Assembly: GCF_900155865.1 (NCBI RefSeq) | Contig: NZ_LT707006.1 | Location: 591,490-655,489 of the forward strand | Length of the DNA stretch: 64,000 bases | Source of the DNA: Bacteroides bouchesdurhonensis | GTDB lineage: Bacteria; Bacteroidota; Bacteroidia; Bacteroidales; Bacteroidaceae | Direction: 5' to 3' | Part shown: positions 1 through 8,531 of the stretch, piece by piece | How positions within the stretch are numbered: position 1 is the first letter of the stretch | How the letters are laid out: every line of letters starts with the position of its first letter | Program-made: the position numbers and the translations under genes | Notes under the pieces: generated by a model | Database searches by the model: none | Seen by the model: the letters and a program-made list of their open reading frames with translations, nothing else | Told to the model about the DNA's origin: nothing

Positions 1-219
1 GGTTGTTGCTCCTGTAGCTTTGATATCATTGACCATTAAAGACTTATCCAGCGCATCTTCAAATTGTTGAAGAATTGTTGTGGTAATAACGGGTGGTGGT
101 TCGTTTCCATCAATATTACCTATATCTTTTTTGTCATCAGAGCATGAGAAGAGAAAAATTGATAGAACGACACAAAGCTGTATGAAGCCTTGCAGGAATG
201 ATAAATTGTGCTTTTTCAT
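1..219 (-). CDS. Lipoprotein, N-terminal part only (cut by left edge)
   Basis: The reverse strand reads open from an ATG at 217-219 to the window edge, 73 codons without a stop. The N-terminus is a lipoprotein signal (MKKHNLSF... followed by LFSC and then SDDKKD), so the mature protein would be lipid-anchored at Cys and, with the acidic run after Cys, probably exported to the outer membrane. After the signal there is a proline-rich linker (EPPPVITTT) and the start of a folded region. Too little is present to assign a family. It is transcribed away from the sirtuin gene. Confidence 0.75.
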   Translation of the reverse strand, partial: MKKHNLSFLQGFIQLCVVLSIFLFSCSDDKKDIGNIDGNEPPPVITTTILQQFEDALDKSLMVNDIKATGATT

Positions 220-547
220 AAATAAATGTATTAAGTTAGTTATTTGGAATATAGATTATATAAGGCTAATAATGTAAAATATTATGGATTACTTGCTTGA
301 ATACCAGGACTTTGATTGTTTACGCAAGTGGTAAATATAGTCCAAAAATATGAAGTTTTTAGCTAACAAGCAAGAAATTTATCTGGAAATTTTCTTTTAT
401 CATTGTTTTTCGAAAGAAAAGCTATATTGACTATGGTAACAATAAGAAAATTAACTCAAAGTGCAAGATTACATATATTTGTACTTTCTTTTATCGACTA
501 TTCTCTTTATTTTTGTATTCTTATATATAAGATAGGGAGGATAGGTT
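220..547. other. Divergent intergenic region, 328 bp
   Basis: AT-rich spacer between the left-edge lipoprotein (minus) and the sirtuin (plus). It holds a TATATTTG -7-like box at 474-481 for the sirtuin. For the lipoprotein only a weak candidate (TATATTTA on the minus strand near 330-340) is visible. Short ORFs here look non-coding. Confidence 0.5.
474..481 (+). promoter_or_regulatory. -7 promoter box for the sirtuin gene
   Basis: TATATTTG matches the Bacteroides TAnnTTTG -7 consensus and lies 66 bp before the sirtuin ATG. The downstream bases GTACTT are the same as those after the -7 box of the acyl-CoA synthetase promoter at 47394. No clear TTTG -33 element is present. Confidence 0.45.
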
Positions 548-1249
548 ATGAAGAATTTGGTAATATTGACAGGGGCTGGCATGAGTGCTGAGAGCGGAAT
601 TAGTACCTTTCGGGATGCAGGCGGATTGTGGGATCGTTATCCTGTAGAACAGGTCGCGACTCCTGAAGGATATCAACGTGATCCAATATTAGTAATCAAT
701 TTTTATAATGAACGTCGAAAGCAGTTGTTGGAGGTGAGACCGAATCGTGGACATGAACTGTTGGCAGAATTAGAGAAAGAATATCATGTCACAGTGATAA
801 CACAAAATATTGATAATTTGCATGAACGGGCGGGTAGCAGCCGTATCATTCATTTGCATGGTGAATTAACAAAAGTTTGTTCTAGTAGAGATCCATATAA
901 TTCTCATTATATAAAAGAACTGAAGCCCGAAGAATATGAAGTAAAGGTTGGAGATAAAGCAGATGATGGTAGTCAGTTACGTCCTTTTATTGTATGGTTT
1001 GGAGAAGCTGTTCCGGAGATTGAGAAAGCGATTCGTTATGTAGAAAAAGCAGATGTTTTCGTGATTATTGGTACTTCGTTAAATGTATATCCGGCTGCAG
1101 GTTTACTGCATTATGTACCGCGAGAGGCAGATGTTTATTTGATTGATCCCAAGCCAGTAGAAACACATACTTCCCGACCGATTCATATTATTCAGAAAGG
1201 TGCCTCTGAGGGGGTGGCTGAACTGAAGAGCATGTTGGAAGTTGGATGA
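548..1249 (+). CDS. cobB: NAD-dependent protein deacylase, Sir2 family (zinc-site-less)
   Basis: A cytoplasmic sirtuin of 233 aa that would remove acyl groups from lysine using NAD+. Visible motifs are the NAD-binding GAGMSAESGI (residues 9-18), FRD (21-23), TQNID (85-89), the catalytic His in HLHG (His104) and GTSLNVYPAAG near the C-terminus. Tyr53 and Arg56 (FYNERR) form the Y-x-x-R pair that marks class III sirtuins acting on succinyl or malonyl lysine. The usual four zinc cysteines are missing: the whole protein has one Cys (Cys111). The short zinc module is replaced by a charged stretch (about 111-145). Alone on the strand, 43 bp before an SGNH hydrolase gene with which it may be co-transcribed. 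Confidence 0.93.
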   Translation: MKNLVILTGAGMSAESGISTFRDAGGLWDRYPVEQVATPEGYQRDPILVINFYNERRKQLLEVRPNRGHELLAELEKEYHVTVITQNIDNLHERAGSSRIIHLHGELTKVCSSRDPYNSHYIKELKPEEYEVKVGDKADDGSQLRPFIVWFGEAVPEIEKAIRYVEKADVFVIIGTSLNVYPAAGLLHYVPREADVYLIDPKPVETHTSRPIHIIQKGASEGVAELKSMLEVG

Positions 1250-1292
1250 TAAAGATATTATTGTTATTTATTCCTATAAATATAAGATACTT

Positions 1293-2150
1293 ATGAAAAA
1301 CAAACTATTAATAGTTGGTACTTTATTATTTCTTAGCTCGTGCTTATGTGGACAGAATCAATCTTCTATCTCAAAAAAAGAGTTATTTGGAAATGAGGTG
1401 GGTTGTTTTCAACATCCATGGCAAGGTAAACGAGTAGGATACATTGGTGACTCTATCACAGATCCTAATTGCTATGGTAAGGAGATTAAAAAATACTGGG
1501 ATTTCTTGAAAGATTGGTTGGGAATTACTCCTTTTGTTTATGGTGTTAGTGGACGGCAGTGGGATGACGTACCTCGTCAGGCAGAAAAACTAAAAACGGA
1601 GCATGGGGCGGAAGTTGATGCTATTATTGTCTTCATGGGTACTAATGATTTTAATAGTGGAGTGTCAATAGGAGAATGGTTTACTGAACGGGAAGAATCG
1701 GTAATGGCAGCTACTGGAGAAATAAAAAAGTTGGTAAAGCGTATAAGGCGTATTCCAAATATGGATAAAGATACTTATAAAGGTCGTATCAATATAGGTA
1801 TATGTCAGTTAAAGAGGCTTTTTCCTGATAAACAGATTGTTTTATTAACTCCTTTGCATCGTTCTTTAGCTGAATTTAGTGAGAATAATGTGCAACCGGA
1901 TGAAAGTTATCAAAATAGTTGTGGAGAATATATTGATGCTTATGTTCAAGCTATAAAAGAAGCCAGTAATATTTGGGGAATTCCTGTGATAGATTTTAAT
2001 GCAATGACAGGTTTGAATCCGATGAATGAGGAGCAGCTTGTTTATTTCAATAATCCGGATTTTGATCGTTTGCATCCAAATACTAATGGTCAAAAACGTA
2101 TGGCACGTACATTGATGTATCAATTACTTTCATTGCCAGTGACGTTTTAG
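1293..2150 (+). CDS. SGNH/GDSL hydrolase-family lipoprotein
   Basis: A secreted esterase-like protein of 285 aa. The start chosen is the ATG at 1293 because the lipoprotein signal (MKNKLLIVGTLLFLSSC, Cys17) begins there; an upstream in-frame start at 1242 would overlap the sirtuin gene and bury the signal. Block I GDSITD supplies the nucleophile Ser54, block III is FMGTNDF, and block V FDRLHPN supplies the Asp-x-x-His pair, so all catalytic residues are present. Members of the family deacetylate polysaccharides or hydrolyse lipids; the substrate here cannot be told. Follows the sirtuin by 43 bp and ends before a bidirectional hairpin at 2228-2257. Confidence 0.85.
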   Translation: MKNKLLIVGTLLFLSSCLCGQNQSSISKKELFGNEVGCFQHPWQGKRVGYIGDSITDPNCYGKEIKKYWDFLKDWLGITPFVYGVSGRQWDDVPRQAEKLKTEHGAEVDAIIVFMGTNDFNSGVSIGEWFTEREESVMAATGEIKKLVKRIRRIPNMDKDTYKGRINIGICQLKRLFPDKQIVLLTPLHRSLAEFSENNVQPDESYQNSCGEYIDAYVQAIKEASNIWGIPVIDFNAMTGLNPMNEEQLVYFNNPDFDRLHPNTNGQKRMARTLMYQLLSLPVTF

Positions 2151-2227
2151 AGACTCTTTGGATTTTGTTTCCTTTAGGGTCAATTGAAATAGATAATTAG
2201 ATTGGAATTATTTGATTAAAAGTCAAA

Positions 2228-2257
2228 AGAACTGTCTCCTATGGGTGAGACAGCTCT
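2228..2257. terminator. Bidirectional hairpin terminator
   Basis: AGAACTGTCTC (2228-2238) pairs with GAGACAGCTCT (2247-2257), one G-T pair, 8-nt loop, followed by TTCTTC. It sits between the convergent SGNH hydrolase gene and the last gene of cassette 1. Confidence 0.7.
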
Positions 2258-2299
2258 TTCTTCATGGTTTTCTTATATACTATATTAAATATATAATCA

Positions 2300-3310
2300 T
2301 CACCATTGAATAGCCTGATCTTGATCTGGAATCAGCGTATTGATCTGGCGTTCCATTGTCATGGAACCCTTTACATCATATATCATCGGATTCTTTGGAT
2401 CGGAAGTGAAGTCTGTATATTTATATTCTAAACGTAAAATCGTGATATGACGTTCCAAATAGGGTTTCGTCTCATGTTTTTGTACAATTAACTCATATGT
2501 ACAGTCGCCGACAGGCACAATGTTAGCTCCACTTGTAGGGTCACCTTGTTTAATGGTTAGTGAACCGGCCATATTTCCATCTTTATTAAGTTCTCCTTCA
2601 TTAAAGGTCACAATCACCTTATATTTACTGCGATTCTCATCTTCTTCCCATACTGAACCAGCATAGAAGAAGATTGAATTGTTGTCTACTACGCGGGTTA
2701 CGCGATTATCTACTATAGCCGGGTCATTGGTAGTACCATCGACATAAATATTCATTAATGTGGTTGAATAAGTACCGGAATAGTCGTTATATAAGTTGAT
2801 ACCCAATAAAGCTTTGCACCATCCCTTACGAATATTGCGAACATAAGACGGATCCTCTTCAACATTTAATGGAAGCACCCATTTTTCATTTAGGTCTAAT
2901 CCCTTCAGATTAAAATTAAGGGTGTAGTTTTGTACATTTTCACCAGCAGGTATTTGGCAAATCTCTGATGGGAAAGAATAAAAATTCTCAGGCAGTTGCC
3001 GATACCAAAGATCCTTACGTCCCACTGCAAATTTCTCCGTATTCAAGTGATAAAGTGTATCGTTATCTACACCGATTTTTACATCGATATTCCGTTCGTT
3101 ATCACGTGTGCCGCTGACGATGACTGGTAACTCATAGGACGCAGTACCATCTGGCTGGTAACGCATATAAATGTCGCATACGCCGTTGCTTCCTACTGGA
3201 GCTTTAAACGAAATCATCTGGCTGTGTAGTTCTTCCTTCCATTCATCGTTGCATGATCCGAAGAAGATACATACAACTGACACAATTCCTAAAAAATATA
3301 ATTTCTTCAT
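2300..3310 (-). CDS. Cassette 1 DUF4361/BT_3044-like surface lipoprotein
   Basis: 336-aa lipoprotein, the last gene of receptor cassette 1. Start set at 3310 (MKKLYFLGIV..., lipobox FGSC, Cys20): this gives the same 336-aa length as the three paralogs in the window, and a longer in-frame start at 3346 would run into the SusD gene. The mature protein opens with the family signature CNDEWKEEL, continues with a beta-rich DUF1735-like half and a C-terminal half of the DUF4361 type, and ends IPDQDQAIQW. Proteins in this position are thought to be accessory glycan or ligand binders of Sus-type complexes, like SusE/SusF. Ligand unknown. 28 bp after the SusD stop. Confidence 0.82.
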   Translation of the reverse strand: MKKLYFLGIVSVVCIFFGSCNDEWKEELHSQMISFKAPVGSNGVCDIYMRYQPDGTASYELPVIVSGTRDNERNIDVKIGVDNDTLYHLNTEKFAVGRKDLWYRQLPENFYSFPSEICQIPAGENVQNYTLNFNLKGLDLNEKWVLPLNVEEDPSYVRNIRKGWCKALLGINLYNDYSGTYSTTLMNIYVDGTTNDPAIVDNRVTRVVDNNSIFFYAGSVWEEDENRSKYKVIVTFNEGELNKDGNMAGSLTIKQGDPTSGANIVPVGDCTYELIVQKHETKPYLERHITILRLEYKYTDFTSDPKNPMIYDVKGSMTMERQINTLIPDQDQAIQW

Positions 3311-3338
3311 ATCATCTTCATTGTTTATATTAATACTT

Positions 3339-5393
3339 TTAATCATAATCCTGCCATCCTGGTGCCTGTGTCATATTCTTATTACGTTTCAATTCGTCAT
3401 AAGTGATAGGCCAGAAATACTGTTTTCGTGAGAAGGAAGTTTGAAGGTTGGCTACTCTAACTGGAGTATAGAAAGCATCTCTGTGCTCTCTGTTAACTAA
3501 AGTGTTGCAACCATATATCTGCTCACTTTCATGCTCTTCTGCAATCTTCCAACGACGTAAATCAAAGAAACGCTGATTCTCGTTGAAGAATTCGATTTGT
3601 CGTTCGTGCACGAGTTTATTAAAGAATAATTTGGGATCTTGGTAAACAGTATTATCGTAGTCTGGGAGTCCGGCACGCATACGGACAGGTTTAACGCCAC
3701 GACGCATTTCTTCGATATCTCGTTTGATAGTATGTGTCTTACTCTCGTCCCAAGAAGCGATTTCGTAGCTTTGTCCTGAGGTTAAATTATTTAGTGCTTC
3801 TGCATATATCAAAAGAATGTCAGCATAACGAAGAGTAGGTTCTACCTTATCACAGATGCTTCCTCCGTGGTTAGCACAATCTGTAGGGTGAACATATTTT
3901 TTTACTCCAATGCCGGTAACTAGCCAATTCTGCCCGCCATTGATTCGACCATCGTCTGCACCACGATAATACCATCTTTGTATATATCTGTAATGTTCAT
4001 CTTTTCCCTCTACGGCACTTGCACAATCCCATACACATCCGTTGTAAGCTATTGATGCATAGAATCGAGGTTCTCTGTTGGTATATTCCATGTGAACGTC
4101 ATTCGGTACGTGGTCATAAAGATGATCCTGTTTGTTATCATTGGTAACATACCCATCGGGACAAGTTGCCCGGTCAAATGGTTCTCCCCATGCCATATCA
4201 TATGCGTCACATTGTTTCTGTGTTACACCATGGATGTTCCATCCACCGCAGGAAGCCGGTAATTGATGTCTTACTAAATCAGCGATACCTTGTGCTGTTT
4301 CCAAGTTATTACCGTCTTTATTTAAACCACGAGTGAAGATTAATTCAGGGTTTTCTGCAGCATACAATTCTCCATTGAATATAGCACGATAAGATTCGAA
4401 TGGATCTATATTTTGCCATCCTTCAGGGAAGTTTTTATTGGAATAAATCTCATGTGGCGGTGGAGTAATTGTACTAGGGTATGATTTATCATTATCTTGT
4501 TTTCGTACTCCTACCGTGTAAATCCTATAAAAACCTGTTTTTTCTGCATATTCAATCATGTCTTTTGCGGCAGCAGCAGCTTTCGCCCATTTTGACTCGT
4601 CATATTCCTGTGGAATTAGGATGCGTCCACTTTTATCTGTAAAGTCTGCCATTTCTGTATTTCCATTGGCTAATGGGCTAGCTCCATAAAGAAAGACTTT
4701 TGCACGTACTGCTAAAGCTGCTCCTTTGGTCGGACGACAAATATTCAAGTTATCTCGTCTCTCGAATAATTCAAATGCAGCTTGCTGCATCTCAGAAGTG
4801 ATAAAGTCTACACATTCATCATAAGTGTTACGCGGAAAACTTAATTCTTCATAAGATTTAGTATAATCGGCACCTTCTATTGGCATAATCGGTACTGGAC
4901 CATATTTTTTTAACAGTAGCCAGTAAAAATACGCTCGAAGAAAACGCGCTTGTCCTTTTACGTCAGTGATCTCCTCTTGAGTGAAATCCTTATTTTTATC
5001 TACATTATTGATTAAGATAGATGCTTGGTAGATAGCGTCATATGCCCAAGGCCATGAATTGGTGTAATATCCTCCGTAGGAATATCCATATCCGTATTCA
5101 CCCAATTTGAATTTACGGTAACGGTCTCCATTATTTCCTTCATTAAATGCTTGATCATCAGAGAAATTAGTTGGGCAGATGTCACTATGTCCTACTTCGA
5201 TATTATCACCCTGCAGACGACTGTAGCAAAATGACAGCCATTGTAATGTATAATCTTTACTTTCGAATATATGATCGTTTGATTGTTGTTCTTTAAAGTA
5301 GCGATCTACATTTAAGTAATCAGAACAAGAAGTGAAGCCAAGTCCAAGTCCGACTATTATCGCTCCCATCAATATATATATATCTTTTTTCAT
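3339..5393 (-). CDS. Cassette 1 SusD/RagB-family lipoprotein
   Basis: 684-aa surface lipoprotein that would cap the SusC barrel and capture ligand. Signal MKKDIYILMG... with lipobox FTSC (Cys23) followed by SDYLNV, typical of SusD. TPR-like helices carry GQARFLRAYFYW and AALAVRAKVFLYGASPL; the C-terminal part has ERQIEFFNENQRFFDLRRWKI and ends MTQAPGWQDYD, shared by all four paralogs. Compared with cassettes 2-4 it has several private insertions (around TVGVRKQDNDK and GKDEHYRYIQRWY), marking it as the most diverged copy. 19 bp after SusC. Longer than classic SusD (about 550 aa). Confidence 0.93.
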   Translation of the reverse strand: MKKDIYILMGAIIVGLGLGFTSCSDYLNVDRYFKEQQSNDHIFESKDYTLQWLSFCYSRLQGDNIEVGHSDICPTNFSDDQAFNEGNNGDRYRKFKLGEYGYGYSYGGYYTNSWPWAYDAIYQASILINNVDKNKDFTQEEITDVKGQARFLRAYFYWLLLKKYGPVPIMPIEGADYTKSYEELSFPRNTYDECVDFITSEMQQAAFELFERRDNLNICRPTKGAALAVRAKVFLYGASPLANGNTEMADFTDKSGRILIPQEYDESKWAKAAAAAKDMIEYAEKTGFYRIYTVGVRKQDNDKSYPSTITPPPHEIYSNKNFPEGWQNIDPFESYRAIFNGELYAAENPELIFTRGLNKDGNNLETAQGIADLVRHQLPASCGGWNIHGVTQKQCDAYDMAWGEPFDRATCPDGYVTNDNKQDHLYDHVPNDVHMEYTNREPRFYASIAYNGCVWDCASAVEGKDEHYRYIQRWYYRGADDGRINGGQNWLVTGIGVKKYVHPTDCANHGGSICDKVEPTLRYADILLIYAEALNNLTSGQSYEIASWDESKTHTIKRDIEEMRRGVKPVRMRAGLPDYDNTVYQDPKLFFNKLVHERQIEFFNENQRFFDLRRWKIAEEHESEQIYGCNTLVNREHRDAFYTPVRVANLQTSFSRKQYFWPITYDELKRNKNMTQAPGWQDYD

Positions 5394-5412
5394 ATTTTTT
5401 ATTTATTATAGG

Positions 5413-8400
5413 TTATAAGTTTATCGTCAAGCCTATTGTATAGGATTTGGCCAATGGGTATTCTTGTCCGTTAGAACTTCCTAATTCAGGATCCCAAAGC
5501 TTGAAATTGGAGAATGTTAATAAGTTAGTCCCCATGAGATAAATACGTACGTTATCCAAACGGATACGGTTTACTAATCGTTTAGGAATTGTATAACCGA
5601 TATCCAGATTCTTTAGGCGGAGATATGAACCATCACGCAACCAATATGTAGAAGCTCGGTAATTATTGGAGTTGCCGCCATAACTTAAACGAGGATAGGT
5701 TGCATGCGGGTTTTCATTCTCTCCTAATGACCAATAGTTTCCTGGTACATCGTTTAGGATATTTCCCCAACTGTTTTCTTGGAATGGATAAACCGTAAAT
5801 CCATTGATAAAGAAAGATGATTTCCCGGCTCCTTGGAAAAGTACATTGAAATCTAATCCTTTCCATGCCGCAGAAAATCCGAATCCATAAATCATGTTTG
5901 GTTTGGTAGTAGCACCAATAGGTACTACGTCATTATTATTAACAACTCCATCTCCATTTACATCTTTATATTTTATGTCACCGGGAGCTACCTCACCAAA
6001 ATCTTGTCTGGGACTATTGCGAATTTCATCATAATCTTTGAATAATCCTTCAGCGATTAATCCACGTGCTTGATTTACACGGAACCCAGCATTCATATTA
6101 TAGGAGTAATGGCTGAACTGCTCATCGTACTCTTTAATTTCATTCTTGCTATAGGTCATGTTGGCACGCAAAGTCAGGGCTAAGTTCCCGAATTTCTCAT
6201 GGAAAGCAATATTTCCGTCAAATCCTCTAGACAATACAGCACCTACATTGGCATACGGAGCTGGGATATGGTTTAATCCGACACTTTGTGGTAAAAACTT
6301 ACGATTTAGATAAATTCCATCGCGTTGTTCGTGGAAGTAATCAACCGTACCGCTAAGTTTGTCATTGAAGAGTGAAAAGTCCAAACCTATATCATGCTTT
6401 GTAGCGACCTCCCAAGTGATGTATGGAGACGAAATTCTCGAATATGATAATCCTGGGTAGTAGTAAAGAGATGTTTTGATGTCACCGTAATAATATCCAT
6501 CTGCATCATAAGTTGCAAATCTTTCTACGTAAGGGAAACGGATCTGGGTGTTACCATTCATCAATTTATCATTTCCTACTTTACCATAAGAATAACGTAA
6601 CTTAAACATATTTATCCATTTGAGATTTTTCTTGACAATTGGTTCTTCTGCAATGTTCCAAGCGGCAGAGTATGCGGGGAAGAAGCCGAATTGATGGTCA
6701 GTCGCAAAGTTCTCCGAACCGTTGTAACCGAAGTTGAAATCAACGAAATAACGATATTTCCATCCGTAAGTAAATCGTCCGGCAAGACCCTGATGACGAT
6801 ATTGAATTCCGGAAACGATTCTTTCGTAACCCGCTAATTCATAATAATTCTTGTTATCCACTTTTTTATCTTGTGAATACTTCATTACGGCTCCTACCTG
6901 GTGATTACCAAAAGTACGGTTATAATGTAACTCTGCTTCCAGATTCTCATATCGTGTACCGCTAGCTCCCGTTGTTGATAACATCAACTGCTCAGTTTCT
7001 ATTCTTGTAAACTGAAGTTTACCTTCAGTCGTACGTTGTCTTTCTGCTAACCAGCTTTCCGGCCATCTGTAATGGTTATCACTATTATCTGTATTTGTAT
7101 CAAAGCCAAATCGTCCGTAGAACTTCAATCCATTTGTTATAAATTTCAGATCCTGTTCCAGATTGACAGTTGTCTGTATTTTATTTTTCCATTTTTCCTG
7201 ATATCCTTGTTGTGTAATCAGTACCCATGGATTTCTTTTTCCACCACTTCCTTGTGCTCCCCATCTACCGTCACTATATTGTGGAGGAGAGGCAATTGGA
7301 TTATATCCCATCAAAGATTTCCAAATTTCACCATATTGGCTTCCCGGTAGATTTTGTTTATCTAATGAACCTGCTACACCAACTTTCAATAAAGTAGTCT
7401 TCGTCAAGTCAATATCTACATTCATACGATAATTCCAACGATGGTAATTAGCGTTGGTCTTATAGTCTTTCATGGTCCGATCTGATTCGTACATACCTCC
7501 TTCGTCCACATAGCTGGCAGAAATGAAATAACGTGCTACTGTACCACCACCGGTTAAGTCGATATTAGCGCGGTAGGTAGGTGCTCCATCTTTCAATATC
7601 ATTCCCATCCAGTCTACATTCGGGAAAAGATCAGGATCCAGTCCGTTCTCGATTAGCTCTATATCACTATCAGAATAAGCTGCCGACTGATTACGTGTCA
7701 TTAATGCTTCGTTCATCATACGGGCATAAGTCGGTCCATCTACAAATTCCGGGGTTTTTGTGCGTGTATTGTAGGTCATCTCAGCTTTTGCATTGATACG
7801 GGTTTTACCTTCTTTTCCTCGCTTAGTAGTGATCAATACAACACCGTTGGCACCTCTTGAACCGTATATAGCAGTAGCGGAAGCATCCTTTAAAACAGAA
7901 AAGGTTTCTATATCCTCTACGTTCAATTCATCCATGCTACGTTCAAAACCATCTACCAATACTAAAGCACTTGATCCTGCACCGAATGTGGAAATACCTC
8001 TGATCCAAAATTCGGAAATATTGTCACCTGGTTGTCCTGAAGTTTGGCGTGCCATAATACCAGGTACATTGCCTGCCAACGCATTTGTGATACTGGATGT
8101 TGAGGTTTTTAATTGAGATACGTCCACTGTAGTCACAGCTCCGGTTATAGTTACCTTTTTTTGAATACCGGTACCTGTTACTGTTACTTGGTCTAATACG
8201 GTCGATGAAGTTTCTTTCATCATAACAGAAAGTGCCTTATTGTCTTTTACAAGTATCTCTTGCTTATCAAAACCAATGTAAGAGAACACCAAATAAGAAT
8301 AGGCAGGGACCTTTATCTTAAAATGCCCATTTACGTCTGTCATCACACCTAAGCTCGGCACGTTTTTTACAACAATATTTACACCGATCAATGGCTCTTT

Positions 8401-8511
8401 GTTTTCTTCTGTGACCGTACCTGTCACTTCTATCATCTGTTGCTGATCTTGGGCATAGGACATATTCATCCATCCTACCATCAACAAAAACAGTAAAATA
8501 TAATTCTTCAT
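5413..8511 (-). CDS. Cassette 1 SusC/RagA-family TonB-dependent transporter
   Basis: 1032-aa outer-membrane transporter. Signal peptide ends SYAQ; next is a carboxypeptidase-regulatory-like beta domain (about 27-110), then the TonB-box/plug region with the Sus signature SGQPGDNISEFWIRGIS, LVLVDGFER and SVLKDASATAIYGSRGANG, then a 22-strand barrel ending in YPLAKSYTIGLTINL with a hydrophobic C-terminus suited to barrel insertion. No STN domain precedes the regulatory-like domain, so it is not built for anti-sigma signalling. Imports a ligand delivered by its SusD partner, which follows 19 bp downstream. Sequence is clearly more distant from the SusC proteins of cassettes 2-4 than those are from each other. 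Confidence 0.95.
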   Translation of the reverse strand: MKNYILLFLLMVGWMNMSYAQDQQQMIEVTGTVTEENKEPLIGVNIVVKNVPSLGVMTDVNGHFKIKVPAYSYLVFSYIGFDKQEILVKDNKALSVMMKETSSTVLDQVTVTGTGIQKKVTITGAVTTVDVSQLKTSTSSITNALAGNVPGIMARQTSGQPGDNISEFWIRGISTFGAGSSALVLVDGFERSMDELNVEDIETFSVLKDASATAIYGSRGANGVVLITTKRGKEGKTRINAKAEMTYNTRTKTPEFVDGPTYARMMNEALMTRNQSAAYSDSDIELIENGLDPDLFPNVDWMGMILKDGAPTYRANIDLTGGGTVARYFISASYVDEGGMYESDRTMKDYKTNANYHRWNYRMNVDIDLTKTTLLKVGVAGSLDKQNLPGSQYGEIWKSLMGYNPIASPPQYSDGRWGAQGSGGKRNPWVLITQQGYQEKWKNKIQTTVNLEQDLKFITNGLKFYGRFGFDTNTDNSDNHYRWPESWLAERQRTTEGKLQFTRIETEQLMLSTTGASGTRYENLEAELHYNRTFGNHQVGAVMKYSQDKKVDNKNYYELAGYERIVSGIQYRHQGLAGRFTYGWKYRYFVDFNFGYNGSENFATDHQFGFFPAYSAAWNIAEEPIVKKNLKWINMFKLRYSYGKVGNDKLMNGNTQIRFPYVERFATYDADGYYYGDIKTSLYYYPGLSYSRISSPYITWEVATKHDIGLDFSLFNDKLSGTVDYFHEQRDGIYLNRKFLPQSVGLNHIPAPYANVGAVLSRGFDGNIAFHEKFGNLALTLRANMTYSKNEIKEYDEQFSHYSYNMNAGFRVNQARGLIAEGLFKDYDEIRNSPRQDFGEVAPGDIKYKDVNGDGVVNNNDVVPIGATTKPNMIYGFGFSAAWKGLDFNVLFQGAGKSSFFINGFTVYPFQENSWGNILNDVPGNYWSLGENENPHATYPRLSYGGNSNNYRASTYWLRDGSYLRLKNLDIGYTIPKRLVNRIRLDNVRIYLMGTNLLTFSNFKLWDPELGSSNGQEYPLAKSYTIGLTINL

Positions 8512-8531
8512 AAGTATGTGTTTATATAGTA

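Noticed and set aside
1242..1292. Longer N-terminus for the SGNH hydrolase
   Set aside because: The extra 17 residues precede a complete lipoprotein signal and overlap the sirtuin gene; the start at 1293 is better.
3311..3346. Longer N-terminus for the cassette 1 DUF4361-like lipoprotein
   Set aside because: It would overlap the SusD stop and put 12 residues before the signal; all three paralogs start at the equivalent of 3310.
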